Positions 52,040-59,607 of a stretch of DNA of 64,000 nucleotides are shown here, in pieces. This DNA comes from 79-D21 sp022839995. GTDB lineage: Bacteria > Synergistota > Synergistia > Synergistales > 79-D21. Each line of letters starts with the position of its first letter. The first letter of the stretch is position 1. The notes under the pieces are model-generated. The model searched no databases. It worked only from the letters and a program-made list of their open reading frames with translations, and was not told the DNA's origin. The stretch is taken from NCBI GenBank assembly GCA_022839995.1, contig JALHIN010000003.1, forward strand, positions 1-64,000, read 5' to 3'. The position numbers and the translations under genes were made by a program.

Positions 52040-52836
52040 ACCGGCTGGGAAAGGCCTTCGAGGACCACAAGGCCCTCATCACCTTCGTCACGGCGGGAGA
52101 CCCCGACCTGGACGTCACCCGCGCGATCTGCCCCGTGCTCGAGGAATCCGGGGCGGACGTCATCGAGCTCGGAATCCCCTTCTCCGACCCCCAGGCCGAC
52201 GGGCCCTCCATCCAGGCCGCGGGCCAGAGGGCCCTGAAGGCGGGCACCACTCCGGCTTCCGTGCTGGAGCTCGCGGAAAGCCTGAAGAAAACCGTGACGG
52301 TGCCCCTTGTCCTGATGGGATATTTCAACCCGATCCTCCAATACGGCGAAGAGAGCTTCGCCAGGGACGCAGCCAGGGCGGGAGTCGCCGGTGTCATCGT
52401 GCCAGACCTGCCCTACGACGAAGGAGAAAACTTCTACGCTGCCCTGGAACGGGAAGGAGTGGAGGGGATCCTCATGGTGGCCCCCAACTCACCCGAATCG
52501 CGGCTGAAGGAAGCAGGACGCAGGGCCCGGGGCTTCGCCTACTGCGTGTCCCTGCTCGGCACGACCGGCACGTTCGATGACCTGTACGCCGATCTCGAAA
52601 GCTATCTCAGGCGCGTTAGGGGGTATTTCAGCATACCCGTGGCCCTGGGGTTCGGAATCGACGGGCCCCAGCGCGCCGCAAGGGCCGCAGCCCATGCGGA
52701 CGGCGTCGTCGTCGGGAGCGCCCTCGTCCGGCTCATCGAAAAGTACGGCCGGGACGAAAAGCGCCTCACCGCCGAGGTCAGGCAGTTCGTTGGAGGCCTG
52801 AAGGAGGCGATCCGGGCTCAGTCTCCCCAGGGGTAG
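52036..52836 (+). CDS. trpA: Tryptophan synthase alpha subunit
   Basis: The 266-residue TIM barrel cleaves indole-3-glycerol phosphate. The catalytic Glu and Asp are in DVIELGIPFSDPQADGP (near 45-61). LMGYFNPILQYG, GVIVPDLPYDEG and the phosphate-binding GFGIDGPQRA follow. It is the last trp gene. Its 3' end overlaps the opposing pheA gene by 19 bases, with no separate terminator visible. Confidence 0.97.
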   Translation: MNRLGKAFEDHKALITFVTAGDPDLDVTRAICPVLEESGADVIELGIPFSDPQADGPSIQAAGQRALKAGTTPASVLELAESLKKTVTVPLVLMGYFNPILQYGEESFARDAARAGVAGVIVPDLPYDEGENFYAALEREGVEGILMVAPNSPESRLKEAGRRARGFAYCVSLLGTTGTFDDLYADLESYLRRVRGYFSIPVALGFGIDGPQRAARAAAHADGVVVGSALVRLIEKYGRDEKRLTAEVRQFVGGLKEAIRAQSPQG

Positions 52837-53888
52837 GATCCGAGGACCCTCAGGCTGAAGCAGTGGGGCCTCATTTTTAGCAGGGCCCCTGCTAGAGGCT
52901 CTTCCCCGGCGTGACCTTCCACGTCCACGAAGAAGAGGTACTCGAAGGGATCCTCCGGCAGAGGCCTTGATTGGATGAAGGTCAGGTTCACCCCGGCGTC
53001 CCGGAGGGGGTCCAGGGCCCGCATGAGAGACCCAGGCGTGTGGCTCACCACGAAAAGCAGCGTCGTCTTGCACCCAGGCGAGGGGCGGGCGGCGTCCCGC
53101 CCCACCACCCAGAACCGGGTGGTGTTATGGAACCGGTCCTGAGTATCCCTGGCCAGGACCTTCAGCGCATGGAGTTCGGCCGCCTTCTCGCTGCAGAGGG
53201 CGGCCACCCCCTCCTCGGACGAGGCCTGGGCCGCGGCGTCGCTGGTCGAAGGGACGTTCACCCGGGGAACCCCAGGCAGGTGGGTTCCCAGCCAGACCCG
53301 GCACTGGGCCAGCGCCTGGGGATGCGACCGGACCTCCCGGACGGAGGCCAGGTCCGCCATGCGGCCGGCCAGGACGTGACGGATGGGAAGATGGACCTCG
53401 CGGAGGATGTTCAGCTCGGCCCCGGACTCGGCAAAGCCGTCCAGGGTGGCGTACACGACCCCCTCCAGGGTGTTCTCTACCGGGACGACCCCCAGGTCCG
53501 CCTCTTTCCGCTGGAGGGACAGGAAGACCTCCCGGGGACCCGCGCATGGGACGAAATCGACGCCGTGCCCCAGGGCACAGAGGGCAGCAGCGTGGGTGTA
53601 GGAACCTTTCGGACCCAGGAAGGCCACCCGCGGTTTCTGCTGAACCGCCCTGCACATGGAGATGACCTCGCGCATCACGGCTGAGACCGCCCGCGGGTCG
53701 ATGCCCGGGTGCATTTCCTGAAGCCGCCGGACGACATCCCGTTCCCGAGCCGGATCATAGACGGGCCCTTCCCCCTTGGCATCCCCGACGGCCCTTGCCA
53801 GTTCCAGGCGCTTCTCCAGCAGGAGCCCCAGGGATTCATCCAGTTCGTCGATCTTCTTTCTCAGTCGCTCCAGTTCCTCCCGGGCCAT
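52818..53888 (-). CDS. pheA: Bifunctional chorismate mutase / prephenate dehydratase
   Basis: The 356-residue P-protein has an AroQ chorismate mutase domain (1-85; ELERLRKKIDELDESLGLLL), a prephenate dehydratase domain (about 93-270; VAFLGPKGSYTHAAA and NTTRFWVVG) and a C-terminal ACT domain (about 278-350) for phenylalanine feedback. In the ACT domain the usual ESRP phenylalanine-binding motif reads QSRP. The ATG at 53888 is used because GGGGAGGG lies just upstream and gives the standard N-terminus; the frame is open further upstream. It is transcribed toward trpA, divergent from the aro operon. Confidence 0.95.
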   Translation of the reverse strand: MAREELERLRKKIDELDESLGLLLEKRLELARAVGDAKGEGPVYDPARERDVVRRLQEMHPGIDPRAVSAVMREVISMCRAVQQKPRVAFLGPKGSYTHAAALCALGHGVDFVPCAGPREVFLSLQRKEADLGVVPVENTLEGVVYATLDGFAESGAELNILREVHLPIRHVLAGRMADLASVREVRSHPQALAQCRVWLGTHLPGVPRVNVPSTSDAAAQASSEEGVAALCSEKAAELHALKVLARDTQDRFHNTTRFWVVGRDAARPSPGCKTTLLFVVSHTPGSLMRALDPLRDAGVNLTFIQSRPLPEDPFEYLFFVDVEGHAGEEPLAGALLKMRPHCFSLRVLGSYPWGD

Positions 53889-53947
53889 CCTGCATCCCTC
53901 CCCGCGGGAATCTGTCTCCTTCGGCCCGCTTTTGGCCGATTCAGGAA

Positions 53948-53975
53948 AGAGTATCCCAAGTCCCCGAAATTTCAA
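53948..53975 (-). promoter_or_regulatory. Candidate promoter of pheA
   Basis: Minus-strand TTGAAA (53975-53970) and TACTCT (53953-53948) are 16 bases apart, about 60 bases before the pheA ATG. No leader peptide or terminator is visible in this 5' region. Confidence 0.5.
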
Positions 53976-54026
53976 AGGGTGAACCCCGCCCCAGAAATTG
54001 TTCGGACGACATTTTGAATCTTTCCC

Positions 54027-54054
54027 TTGACAAATGGATGAATGTCCGTATCAT
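54027..54054 (+). promoter_or_regulatory. Promoter of the aro operon
   Basis: TTGACA (54027-54032), 16 bases, TATCAT (54049-54054). Transcription should start near 54061, about 42 bases before the leader peptide. Confidence 0.75.
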
Positions 54055-54102
54055 GTTCTTCCAACGGGAGTCGCACTGCTTTGGCGAGAGGAGGGAAGAG
54101 CG

Positions 54103-54228
54103 ATGACGGTAAACGTGGAGAGGGGCTATGCCTATTTTAGCGGCGGCCAGTGGCGTTTTTATGCCAGTGGCTCCTGTTCACGTGGAAATCCGTTATCGGC
54201 TCTCCCAGAAAACGCCGCCGCAGGATAG
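54103..54228 (+). CDS. Mixed aromatic leader peptide (aro attenuator)
   Basis: A 41-codon frame (ATG 54103, TAG 54226-54228) preceded by GGAGGGAAG carries two aromatic clusters, GYAYFS and QWRFYA: three Tyr, two Phe and one Trp codon between residues 9 and 20. Bases 54140-54147, between the clusters, are perfectly complementary to 54214-54221 near the end of the frame (8 bp), and 54227-54232 pairs with 54241-54246. A terminator follows. The composition fits an operon that feeds all three aromatic amino acids. Confidence 0.78.
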   Translation: MTVNVERGYAYFSGGQWRFYASGSCSRGNPLSALPENAAAG

Positions 54229-54275
54229 TCCTACCGCTTAGGACTCGCCGCAGACCACAGGCAGGAAAGTAAAAG

Positions 54276-54315
54276 CCGGAACCGGATTTCCACATCCCGG
54301 TTCCGGCTTTTTTTG
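54276..54315 (+). terminator. Attenuator terminator before aroF
   Basis: A perfect 11-bp stem (54276-54286 with 54298-54308) with an 11-base loop is followed by seven T residues (54309-54315). It lies between the aromatic leader peptide and the DAHP synthase start. Confidence 0.9.
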
Positions 54316-54343
54316 TTCACCATTCCCGGGGAGGTGCATTCAT

Positions 54344-55396
54344 ATGATGACGGTTATCCAGATGCAGGAAACGAGTACGAGCCTGGACATGGCAAGAATC
54401 TGCGATTCCCTCGAGCGGCAGGGGTGCCAGGCGAGGGTGGTTCCCAGGGCGTCCGCCCCCTGCGTGGTCGTTAGCGGGAAGATCGCAGACAAGGCGGGCC
54501 TCAAAGCCTTTCCGGGCGTCGGGCTGGTGAGCGAAACCAACTCCTCGTTCCCCCTTGCCAGCCGCGAGGCGGGGCTTTCCGAACCTGGCCCCATGAACAT
54601 CGCGCCTGGGCTCTTCATCGGCGAGGGCATGACCGTCGTCATGGCAGGCCCCTGCTCGGTGGAGGGACGGAACCAGATCCTGGAGACGGCACGGGGCGTC
54701 AAGGCCTCGGGTGCTTCCGTCCTCCGGGGCGGGGCCTTCAAGCCGCGCTCCAACCCCTACAGCTTCCAGGGGCTGGGCAGCGAGGGAATTGCGCTCCTCA
54801 TGGAAGCCCGCAGGGAAACCGGCCTCCCCATCGTAACCGAGGTGATGGCACCCGAGGACGTGGAGTGGCTCGCCCCCCACGTGGACATCCTGCAGGTCGG
54901 GACCAGGAACATGCAGAACTTCACCCTCCTCAAGGCCCTCGGCCGGGCCGACAAGCCCGTGCTCCTGAAAAGGGGCATGATGTCCACCGTCGACGAGTGG
55001 CTACAGGCCGCCGAGTACATCCTGGCCGGCGGGAACACCCGCGTCATCCTTTGCGAAAGGGGGATCCGGAGCTTCGACAAGATCACCCGGAACACCCTGG
55101 ACCTGTCAATCGTCCCGATGGTCAAGTCCATGACCCACCTTCCCATCATCGTCGACCCCAGCCACGCCACCGGGCGCCGGGAACTGATCCTCCCCATGAG
55201 CCTGGCGGCACTGGCGGCAGGTGCAGACGGCCTGATCATCGAAGTCCACCCGCGCCCCGACGAAGCCCTCTCCGACGGGGCTCAATCCATAGACCTGCAG
55301 GCCTTCGACGGCCTGATGCGACGTGCCCGGCGCCTCATCGAGGCGCTGGCCGCGGAAAGCGAGAGCCCGCTTTGCAGCTTGCGGATTGCCATGTAG
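54344..55396 (+). CDS. aroF: 3-deoxy-7-phosphoheptulonate (DAHP) synthase, type I-beta
   Basis: This is the entry step to the shikimate pathway, condensing PEP with erythrose 4-phosphate. The 350-residue protein has an N-terminal ferredoxin-like regulatory domain (about 1-75) found in the Thermotoga-type enzyme, then the barrel with VMAGPCSVEGRNQ (metal Cys), FKPRSNPYSFQG, LQVGTRNMQNF, LLKRGM, CERGIRSFD and DPSHATGRRELI (metal His). GGGAGGTG precedes the ATG ATG start. It heads aroF-tyrA-aroA-aroE-aroC-aroKB-aroQ. Confidence 0.95.
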   Translation: MMTVIQMQETSTSLDMARICDSLERQGCQARVVPRASAPCVVVSGKIADKAGLKAFPGVGLVSETNSSFPLASREAGLSEPGPMNIAPGLFIGEGMTVVMAGPCSVEGRNQILETARGVKASGASVLRGGAFKPRSNPYSFQGLGSEGIALLMEARRETGLPIVTEVMAPEDVEWLAPHVDILQVGTRNMQNFTLLKALGRADKPVLLKRGMMSTVDEWLQAAEYILAGGNTRVILCERGIRSFDKITRNTLDLSIVPMVKSMTHLPIIVDPSHATGRRELILPMSLAALAAGADGLIIEVHPRPDEALSDGAQSIDLQAFDGLMRRARRLIEALAAESESPLCSLRIAM

Positions 55397-56247
55397 GCAT
55401 TGACGGTCTCGGGCTGATCGGCGGGTCCTTGGCCGCGGCACTGCGAAGGTCGGGCCGAGCCCGTTCCGTCCGGGGGTGGGACTCCGATCCGGAGACCCTG
55501 GCCTTCGCCCATGGGGAGGGGATGATCGACGAAGCCGCTTCCTCCATGGACGAACTGGCGATGGGATCGGATCTGCTCATCCTCGCAGTCCCGCTGGGAC
55601 AGGTGGAACACGCGGCCCGGCAAGCCCATTCGGCAGCCGGGGGGAGCCTCCGGGCCGTCATGGACGTGGGCAGCGCCAAGGCCGTCGTCGCGGAACGGCT
55701 GGTTCCGCTTTTCGGCTCCCGCTACCTGGGGTTCCATCCAATGGCCGGCAGGGAAAACGGCGGGGTTAAAAACGCCACCCCCGAGCTTTTTGTCGACGCG
55801 ACCTGCGCCCTGGTTCCCGGAACCGGGACTTCCCCGGAAGTGATCGCCCTCGGCCGGGAACTGGCCACAGCCCTCGGCGCCGAAACCCTCCTGCTCGACC
55901 CGCTCGAGCACGACAGGATCACGGCCTGCACCAGCCACGCCCCCATGCTGGTGGCCATGGCCCTCTGCCTGGCTGCCGAAGGGCTTATGGGCACATACCC
56001 GAACTTGCCTCTCATGGCAGCGGGGGGATTCCGCGACTCGACACGACCGGCTTCCAACCCGCCCTGGCTGGCCGCCGACATCTGGGGTGAAAACCGGGAC
56101 GCCGTTTCGTCCGTCGTTGACCGCCTCGTGGCAAGGCTCAACGACATGAAGAAGATGTCTCCAGGAGAAATGAAGGCCCTGGCGGAAAGAGCGAAAGCAG
56201 CCAGGGAAACCATCCTTTCGCAAGGTCCCCGGAGGTGGAAGTCATGA
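55372..56247 (+). CDS. tyrA: Prephenate dehydrogenase
   Basis: The 291-residue protein has a Rossmann start VGIDGLGLIGGSLAAAL and TyrA motifs AVPLGQVEH, DVGSAKA, GFHPMAGRE and THAP-type histidine region SHAPMLVA near the end of the catalytic core. It oxidises prephenate (or arogenate) for tyrosine. No ACT feedback domain is fused. The TTG at 55372 is the only start giving a full nucleotide-binding fold. It lies inside the 3' end of aroF (25-base overlap), so initiation is probably by coupling. It overlaps aroA by ATGA. Confidence 0.9.
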   Translation: MQLADCHVGIDGLGLIGGSLAAALRRSGRARSVRGWDSDPETLAFAHGEGMIDEAASSMDELAMGSDLLILAVPLGQVEHAARQAHSAAGGSLRAVMDVGSAKAVVAERLVPLFGSRYLGFHPMAGRENGGVKNATPELFVDATCALVPGTGTSPEVIALGRELATALGAETLLLDPLEHDRITACTSHAPMLVAMALCLAAEGLMGTYPNLPLMAAGGFRDSTRPASNPPWLAADIWGENRDAVSSVVDRLVARLNDMKKMSPGEMKALAERAKAARETILSQGPRRWKS

Positions 56248-57548
56248 AGGACAGGGAAAACAGGGAAATCGCCCCGGCTTCGGGGTTAAAGGGGACGGTG
56301 CGCGTTCCCGGAGACAAGTCGATCTCGCACCGGGCTGCTTTCCTGGGAGGCCTATCCAGGAAAGGGATCGAGGTCGAAAACTACTCGAGCGGGGCCGACT
56401 GCGCGAGCACCCTCCGTTGCCTGGAACAGCTCGGCTTTTCGGTGGAGCGGTCGGAACAGGTCGTCCGGGTCCGTCGCGGAGAAGGTCCCTGCGAAGCGCC
56501 TGTGCCGCTCGACGCAGGGAATTCGGGCACCACCGCACGGCTGTTGTGCGGCCTGCTTTCGGGGATCCCCGGTGCTTTTTCCGTCATCACCGGCGACGAA
56601 AGCCTGGGCCGCCGGCCCATGAGCCGGGTCGTCGATCCCCTGAGGAACCTTGGGGCCCGCATCGACGGCCGTGAGGGGGGAAGGCTTTTGCCCCTCTCCG
56701 TCCGTGGAACCCGCCTGACGGGCGGGACCTGCACGCTCTCGGTAGCGAGCGCCCAGGTCAAGACCGCCCTCATGATCGCGGGGCTATGCAGCCAGGGCAG
56801 CGTCACCGTGATCGAGCCCCTGGGCACGCGGGACCATACCGAGATCATGCTGGAACACCTAGGCGTCCCGGTCCGGCGAGAGGACCGGACCATCACCACC
56901 TATCCCTTCGATGACCTTCCCGGCGGCTCGTGGCGGATACCCGGGGACTTCTCCTCGGCAGCCTTCTGGGTTGTCGCCGCTGCGATCGTTCCGGCCTCAG
57001 AGCTCCTGCTTCCCGGTGTCGGCCTGAACCCGACCCGCACCGGGCTGCTCGAGATGCTGAAGGCGATGGGCCTTTCCGTGTCGGTGGAAGATCCCTCCAC
57101 CTCCGGCGGCGAGCCGACCGGGACGATACGGGTTCGCTCCTCCAGCCTGGAAGGAACCCGCGTGGTTCGAGAGCAGGTTCCGGCCATGGTGGACGAGCTT
57201 CCCGTCCTGGCGGTGGCGGCCACGCAGGCTCGCGGCATCACCGAGATCCGGGGCGCGGAGGAACTCCGCGTCAAGGAATGCGACCGCATCGCCGCGATGG
57301 CGGAAGGGCTTTCCGCCCTGGGTGCGGATATCGAGGCCCACCCGAACGGGTGGGTTATCCGGGGCCCGAACCGTCTAAAAGGCGGACGGGTGAAAAGCCG
57401 GGGGGATCACCGGATCGCCATGGCACTGGCCGTTGCCGCCCTGGCAGCGGAAGGGCCGGTTGAGATCGAGGGAGCCGAATGCGTCGACATCTCCTACCCG
57501 GGCTTTTTTGCGGACCTCGAAAGGCTTTCGCGGGGAGACCGCCGATGA
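56244..57548 (+). CDS. aroA: 3-phosphoshikimate 1-carboxyvinyltransferase (EPSP synthase)
   Basis: The 434-residue enzyme transfers enolpyruvyl from PEP to shikimate 3-phosphate. Motifs are VRVPGDKSISHRAAFLG (near 20-36), LDAGNSGTTARLLCGLLSG (near 87-105), MSRVVDPLRNLGA, DELPVLAVAATQARG with the catalytic Asp, and GDHRIAMALAVAAL. ATG 56244 follows GGAGG by eight bases and overlaps the tyrA stop. The aroE start overlaps its stop. Confidence 0.97.
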   Translation: MKDRENREIAPASGLKGTVRVPGDKSISHRAAFLGGLSRKGIEVENYSSGADCASTLRCLEQLGFSVERSEQVVRVRRGEGPCEAPVPLDAGNSGTTARLLCGLLSGIPGAFSVITGDESLGRRPMSRVVDPLRNLGARIDGREGGRLLPLSVRGTRLTGGTCTLSVASAQVKTALMIAGLCSQGSVTVIEPLGTRDHTEIMLEHLGVPVRREDRTITTYPFDDLPGGSWRIPGDFSSAAFWVVAAAIVPASELLLPGVGLNPTRTGLLEMLKAMGLSVSVEDPSTSGGEPTGTIRVRSSSLEGTRVVREQVPAMVDELPVLAVAATQARGITEIRGAEELRVKECDRIAAMAEGLSALGADIEAHPNGWVIRGPNRLKGGRVKSRGDHRIAMALAVAALAAEGPVEIEGAECVDISYPGFFADLERLSRGDRR

Positions 57549-58444
57549 CGACCGCACATACACGCCTCATCTGCCTTCTTGGAAACCCCGTTTCTCACAG
57601 CCTTTCCCCGGCCATGCAGAACGCGGCCCTTCGCAAGCTGGGATTCGATGCCGCCTACCTGGCCTTCCCCGTGGAACGGGAAGACCTGCGCAGGGCCCTG
57701 GAGGGACTCAAGGCCATGAAGGCCCTGGGAGCCAACGTCACCATCCCCTTCAAGGAGGAGGTCTTCCGCCTGGTGGACGAGATAGATCCGGATGCCGAGG
57801 TCCTGGGAGCGGTGAACACGGTGATTTTCAGGAACGGCCGGACCCTGGGCTTCAACACCGACGTCCACGGAACGGCAAAAGCCCTGGAGGCCCTGGCGCC
57901 GAATGAAAGAAACGCTGCCCTTCTCCTCGGCGCAGGCGGGGCGGGAAGGGGAGCTGCCCTGGCCCTCATCCGGGCCGGGTTTTCCCCCATCTACCTGGCC
58001 AACCGGCACCCGGAACGGGCAGAAAAGCTGGCCCGGGACCTGGGTTCGCAAGCTGAATCTGGCCAGCTTCGGGTCGTGCCGTGGGAGGAAAACCTTCCCG
58101 AACCCGTCGGCTTGCTCGTCAACACCACCTCTCTCGGCCTGGGTGAAAACCTTTGGCCCTACGAGAGCCTGGATCGCTTCCTTTCTGCCGGGAACCAGGG
58201 AAAGCTGAAGGTGCTGGACCTGGTCTACGGACCCCGCGGAGAAACACAACTGACGGTCGAGGCATGGAAAAGGGACATCCCGGCGATCGACGGCATGGAA
58301 GCTCTTCTCCACCAGGGAGCGGCATCTTTCAGGCTTTTCACGGGACTCGAAGCTCCCGTGGACGTCATGAGACGGGCCTTGCGAAAGATGCGCGGCGCCT
58401 GGGAGGAGCCGGGGGAGGGAAAACCATGGTCCTGCGATTCCTGA
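57545..58444 (+). CDS. aroE: Shikimate dehydrogenase
   Basis: The 299-residue protein reduces 3-dehydroshikimate with NADPH. It shows the substrate-binding GNPVSHSLSPAMQNAA (near 15-30), catalytic Lys and Asp in GANVTIPFKEE and FNTDVHG, a nucleotide-binding loop LLGAGGAGRGAAL, NRHPERAE, and VNTTSLG. It is slightly longer than average at the C-terminus. It overlaps aroA by ATGA and aroC by 19 bases. Confidence 0.95.
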   Translation: MTTAHTRLICLLGNPVSHSLSPAMQNAALRKLGFDAAYLAFPVEREDLRRALEGLKAMKALGANVTIPFKEEVFRLVDEIDPDAEVLGAVNTVIFRNGRTLGFNTDVHGTAKALEALAPNERNAALLLGAGGAGRGAALALIRAGFSPIYLANRHPERAEKLARDLGSQAESGQLRVVPWEENLPEPVGLLVNTTSLGLGENLWPYESLDRFLSAGNQGKLKVLDLVYGPRGETQLTVEAWKRDIPAIDGMEALLHQGAASFRLFTGLEAPVDVMRRALRKMRGAWEEPGEGKPWSCDS

Positions 58445-59607
58445 CGGGAGGCGAGTCCCACGGAAGAGGCATCCTCACCCTTGTCGAAGGGCTTCCCTCT
58501 GGGTTACCCGTTGCGGCAGCCGCCCTCTCCGCAGAACTGACCCGCAGGAGAAGGGGATTCGGCCGTGGTCCAAGGATGCAGCTGGAGCGGGACGTCCTTG
58601 CCACCTGGTGCGGGGTACGGGACGGCTTGACCACCGGGGCACCCGTCGGGCTTGTACTGGAGAACACGGAGTGGGAAAGCTGGAAAGACGTCCTGGATCC
58701 CTCGACGGTGGATCCCGAAGCGGCCGCGTCGAAGGCGGCGACCTGCCCGCGGCCCGGTCACGCCGACCTGGGCGGGGCTCTCAAGTACGGCCACCGCGAC
58801 CTGAGGAACGTCCTGGAAAGGGCCAGTGCGCGGCAGACAGCGGCATGGACCCTTGCCGGGACTTTGGCCAGGCTTCTTCTTGCCGAGCTGGGCGTGAAGG
58901 TCTACGGAGCCGTCACCCGAATCGGGATGGAGGAATGCGCTCCGCCGACCTGCGAGGAGGAGTGGAAGCACGCCCAGACCAGCGACCTGGGCGTACCCAG
59001 GGAAGGGGACGAACCCCGTCTCGCTGGGCACATTCGCGAAACGGCAGAGAGAGGAGACACCCTGGGCGGCACATTCCTGGTACGGCTTACCGGCATTCCC
59101 CCCGGCCTCGGTTCGTACGCCGAGTGGGACCGTCGACTGGACGGACGTTTCGCGGCCGCGCTCATGTCCATTCCCGGCGTCAAGGGTGTTGAGGCGGGAG
59201 ACGGGTTCCGTCTCTCCAGCCTCCCAGGCAGTCGCGCACACGACGAAATCGTCCTGCGGGACGGAAAACCCACCCGCATGACCAACCGGGCCGGGGGACT
59301 GGAGGGCGGAATGACCAATGGGGAGGACGTCCTCCTCGGGGCCGCCATGAAACCAATCCCCACCCTTCGCCGGTCCCTCCGGTCGGTCGATATCGCAACC
59401 GGGCTTGAGACCGCGGCCCATTTCGAGCGCAGCGATGCCTGCGCGGTACCTGCAGCCTGCGTCGTCGGAGAGGCCATGGCAGCCTGGGTTGCCGCATGTG
59501 CGGTCATGGAGCAGTTCGGCGGCGATACCCTGGAGGAAACGGTTGCACGCGTGACTGCTTACCGGAAGAGGGTTGGGGGTGTTTTCCATGGAACGGCCGA
59601 GGAATAG
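58426..59607 (+). CDS. aroC: Chorismate synthase
   Basis: This is the FMN-dependent final step to chorismate. The 393-residue protein begins with FLTGGESHGRGILTLVEG and contains RPGHADLGGALKYGHRDLRNVLERASAR (family signatures in the 105-135 region), GDTLGGTFLVR, and NRAGGLEGGMTNGEDV. GGGGGAGGGA precedes the ATG by about five bases. Its 3' end overlaps the aroKB start. Confidence 0.96.
   Translation: MVLRFLTGGESHGRGILTLVEGLPSGLPVAAAALSAELTRRRRGFGRGPRMQLERDVLATWCGVRDGLTTGAPVGLVLENTEWESWKDVLDPSTVDPEAAASKAATCPRPGHADLGGALKYGHRDLRNVLERASARQTAAWTLAGTLARLLLAELGVKVYGAVTRIGMEECAPPTCEEEWKHAQTSDLGVPREGDEPRLAGHIRETAERGDTLGGTFLVRLTGIPPGLGSYAEWDRRLDGRFAAALMSIPGVKGVEAGDGFRLSSLPGSRAHDEIVLRDGKPTRMTNRAGGLEGGMTNGEDVLLGAAMKPIPTLRRSLRSVDIATGLETAAHFERSDACAVPAACVVGEAMAAWVAACAVMEQFGGDTLEETVARVTAYRKRVGGVFHGTAEE

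Noticed and set aside
53889..53950. Possible leader or attenuator in the pheA 5' region: a 6-bp hairpin (TCGGCC with GGCCGA, minus strand).
   Set aside because: No T run follows and there is no leader frame with Phe codons, so nothing supports attenuation here.
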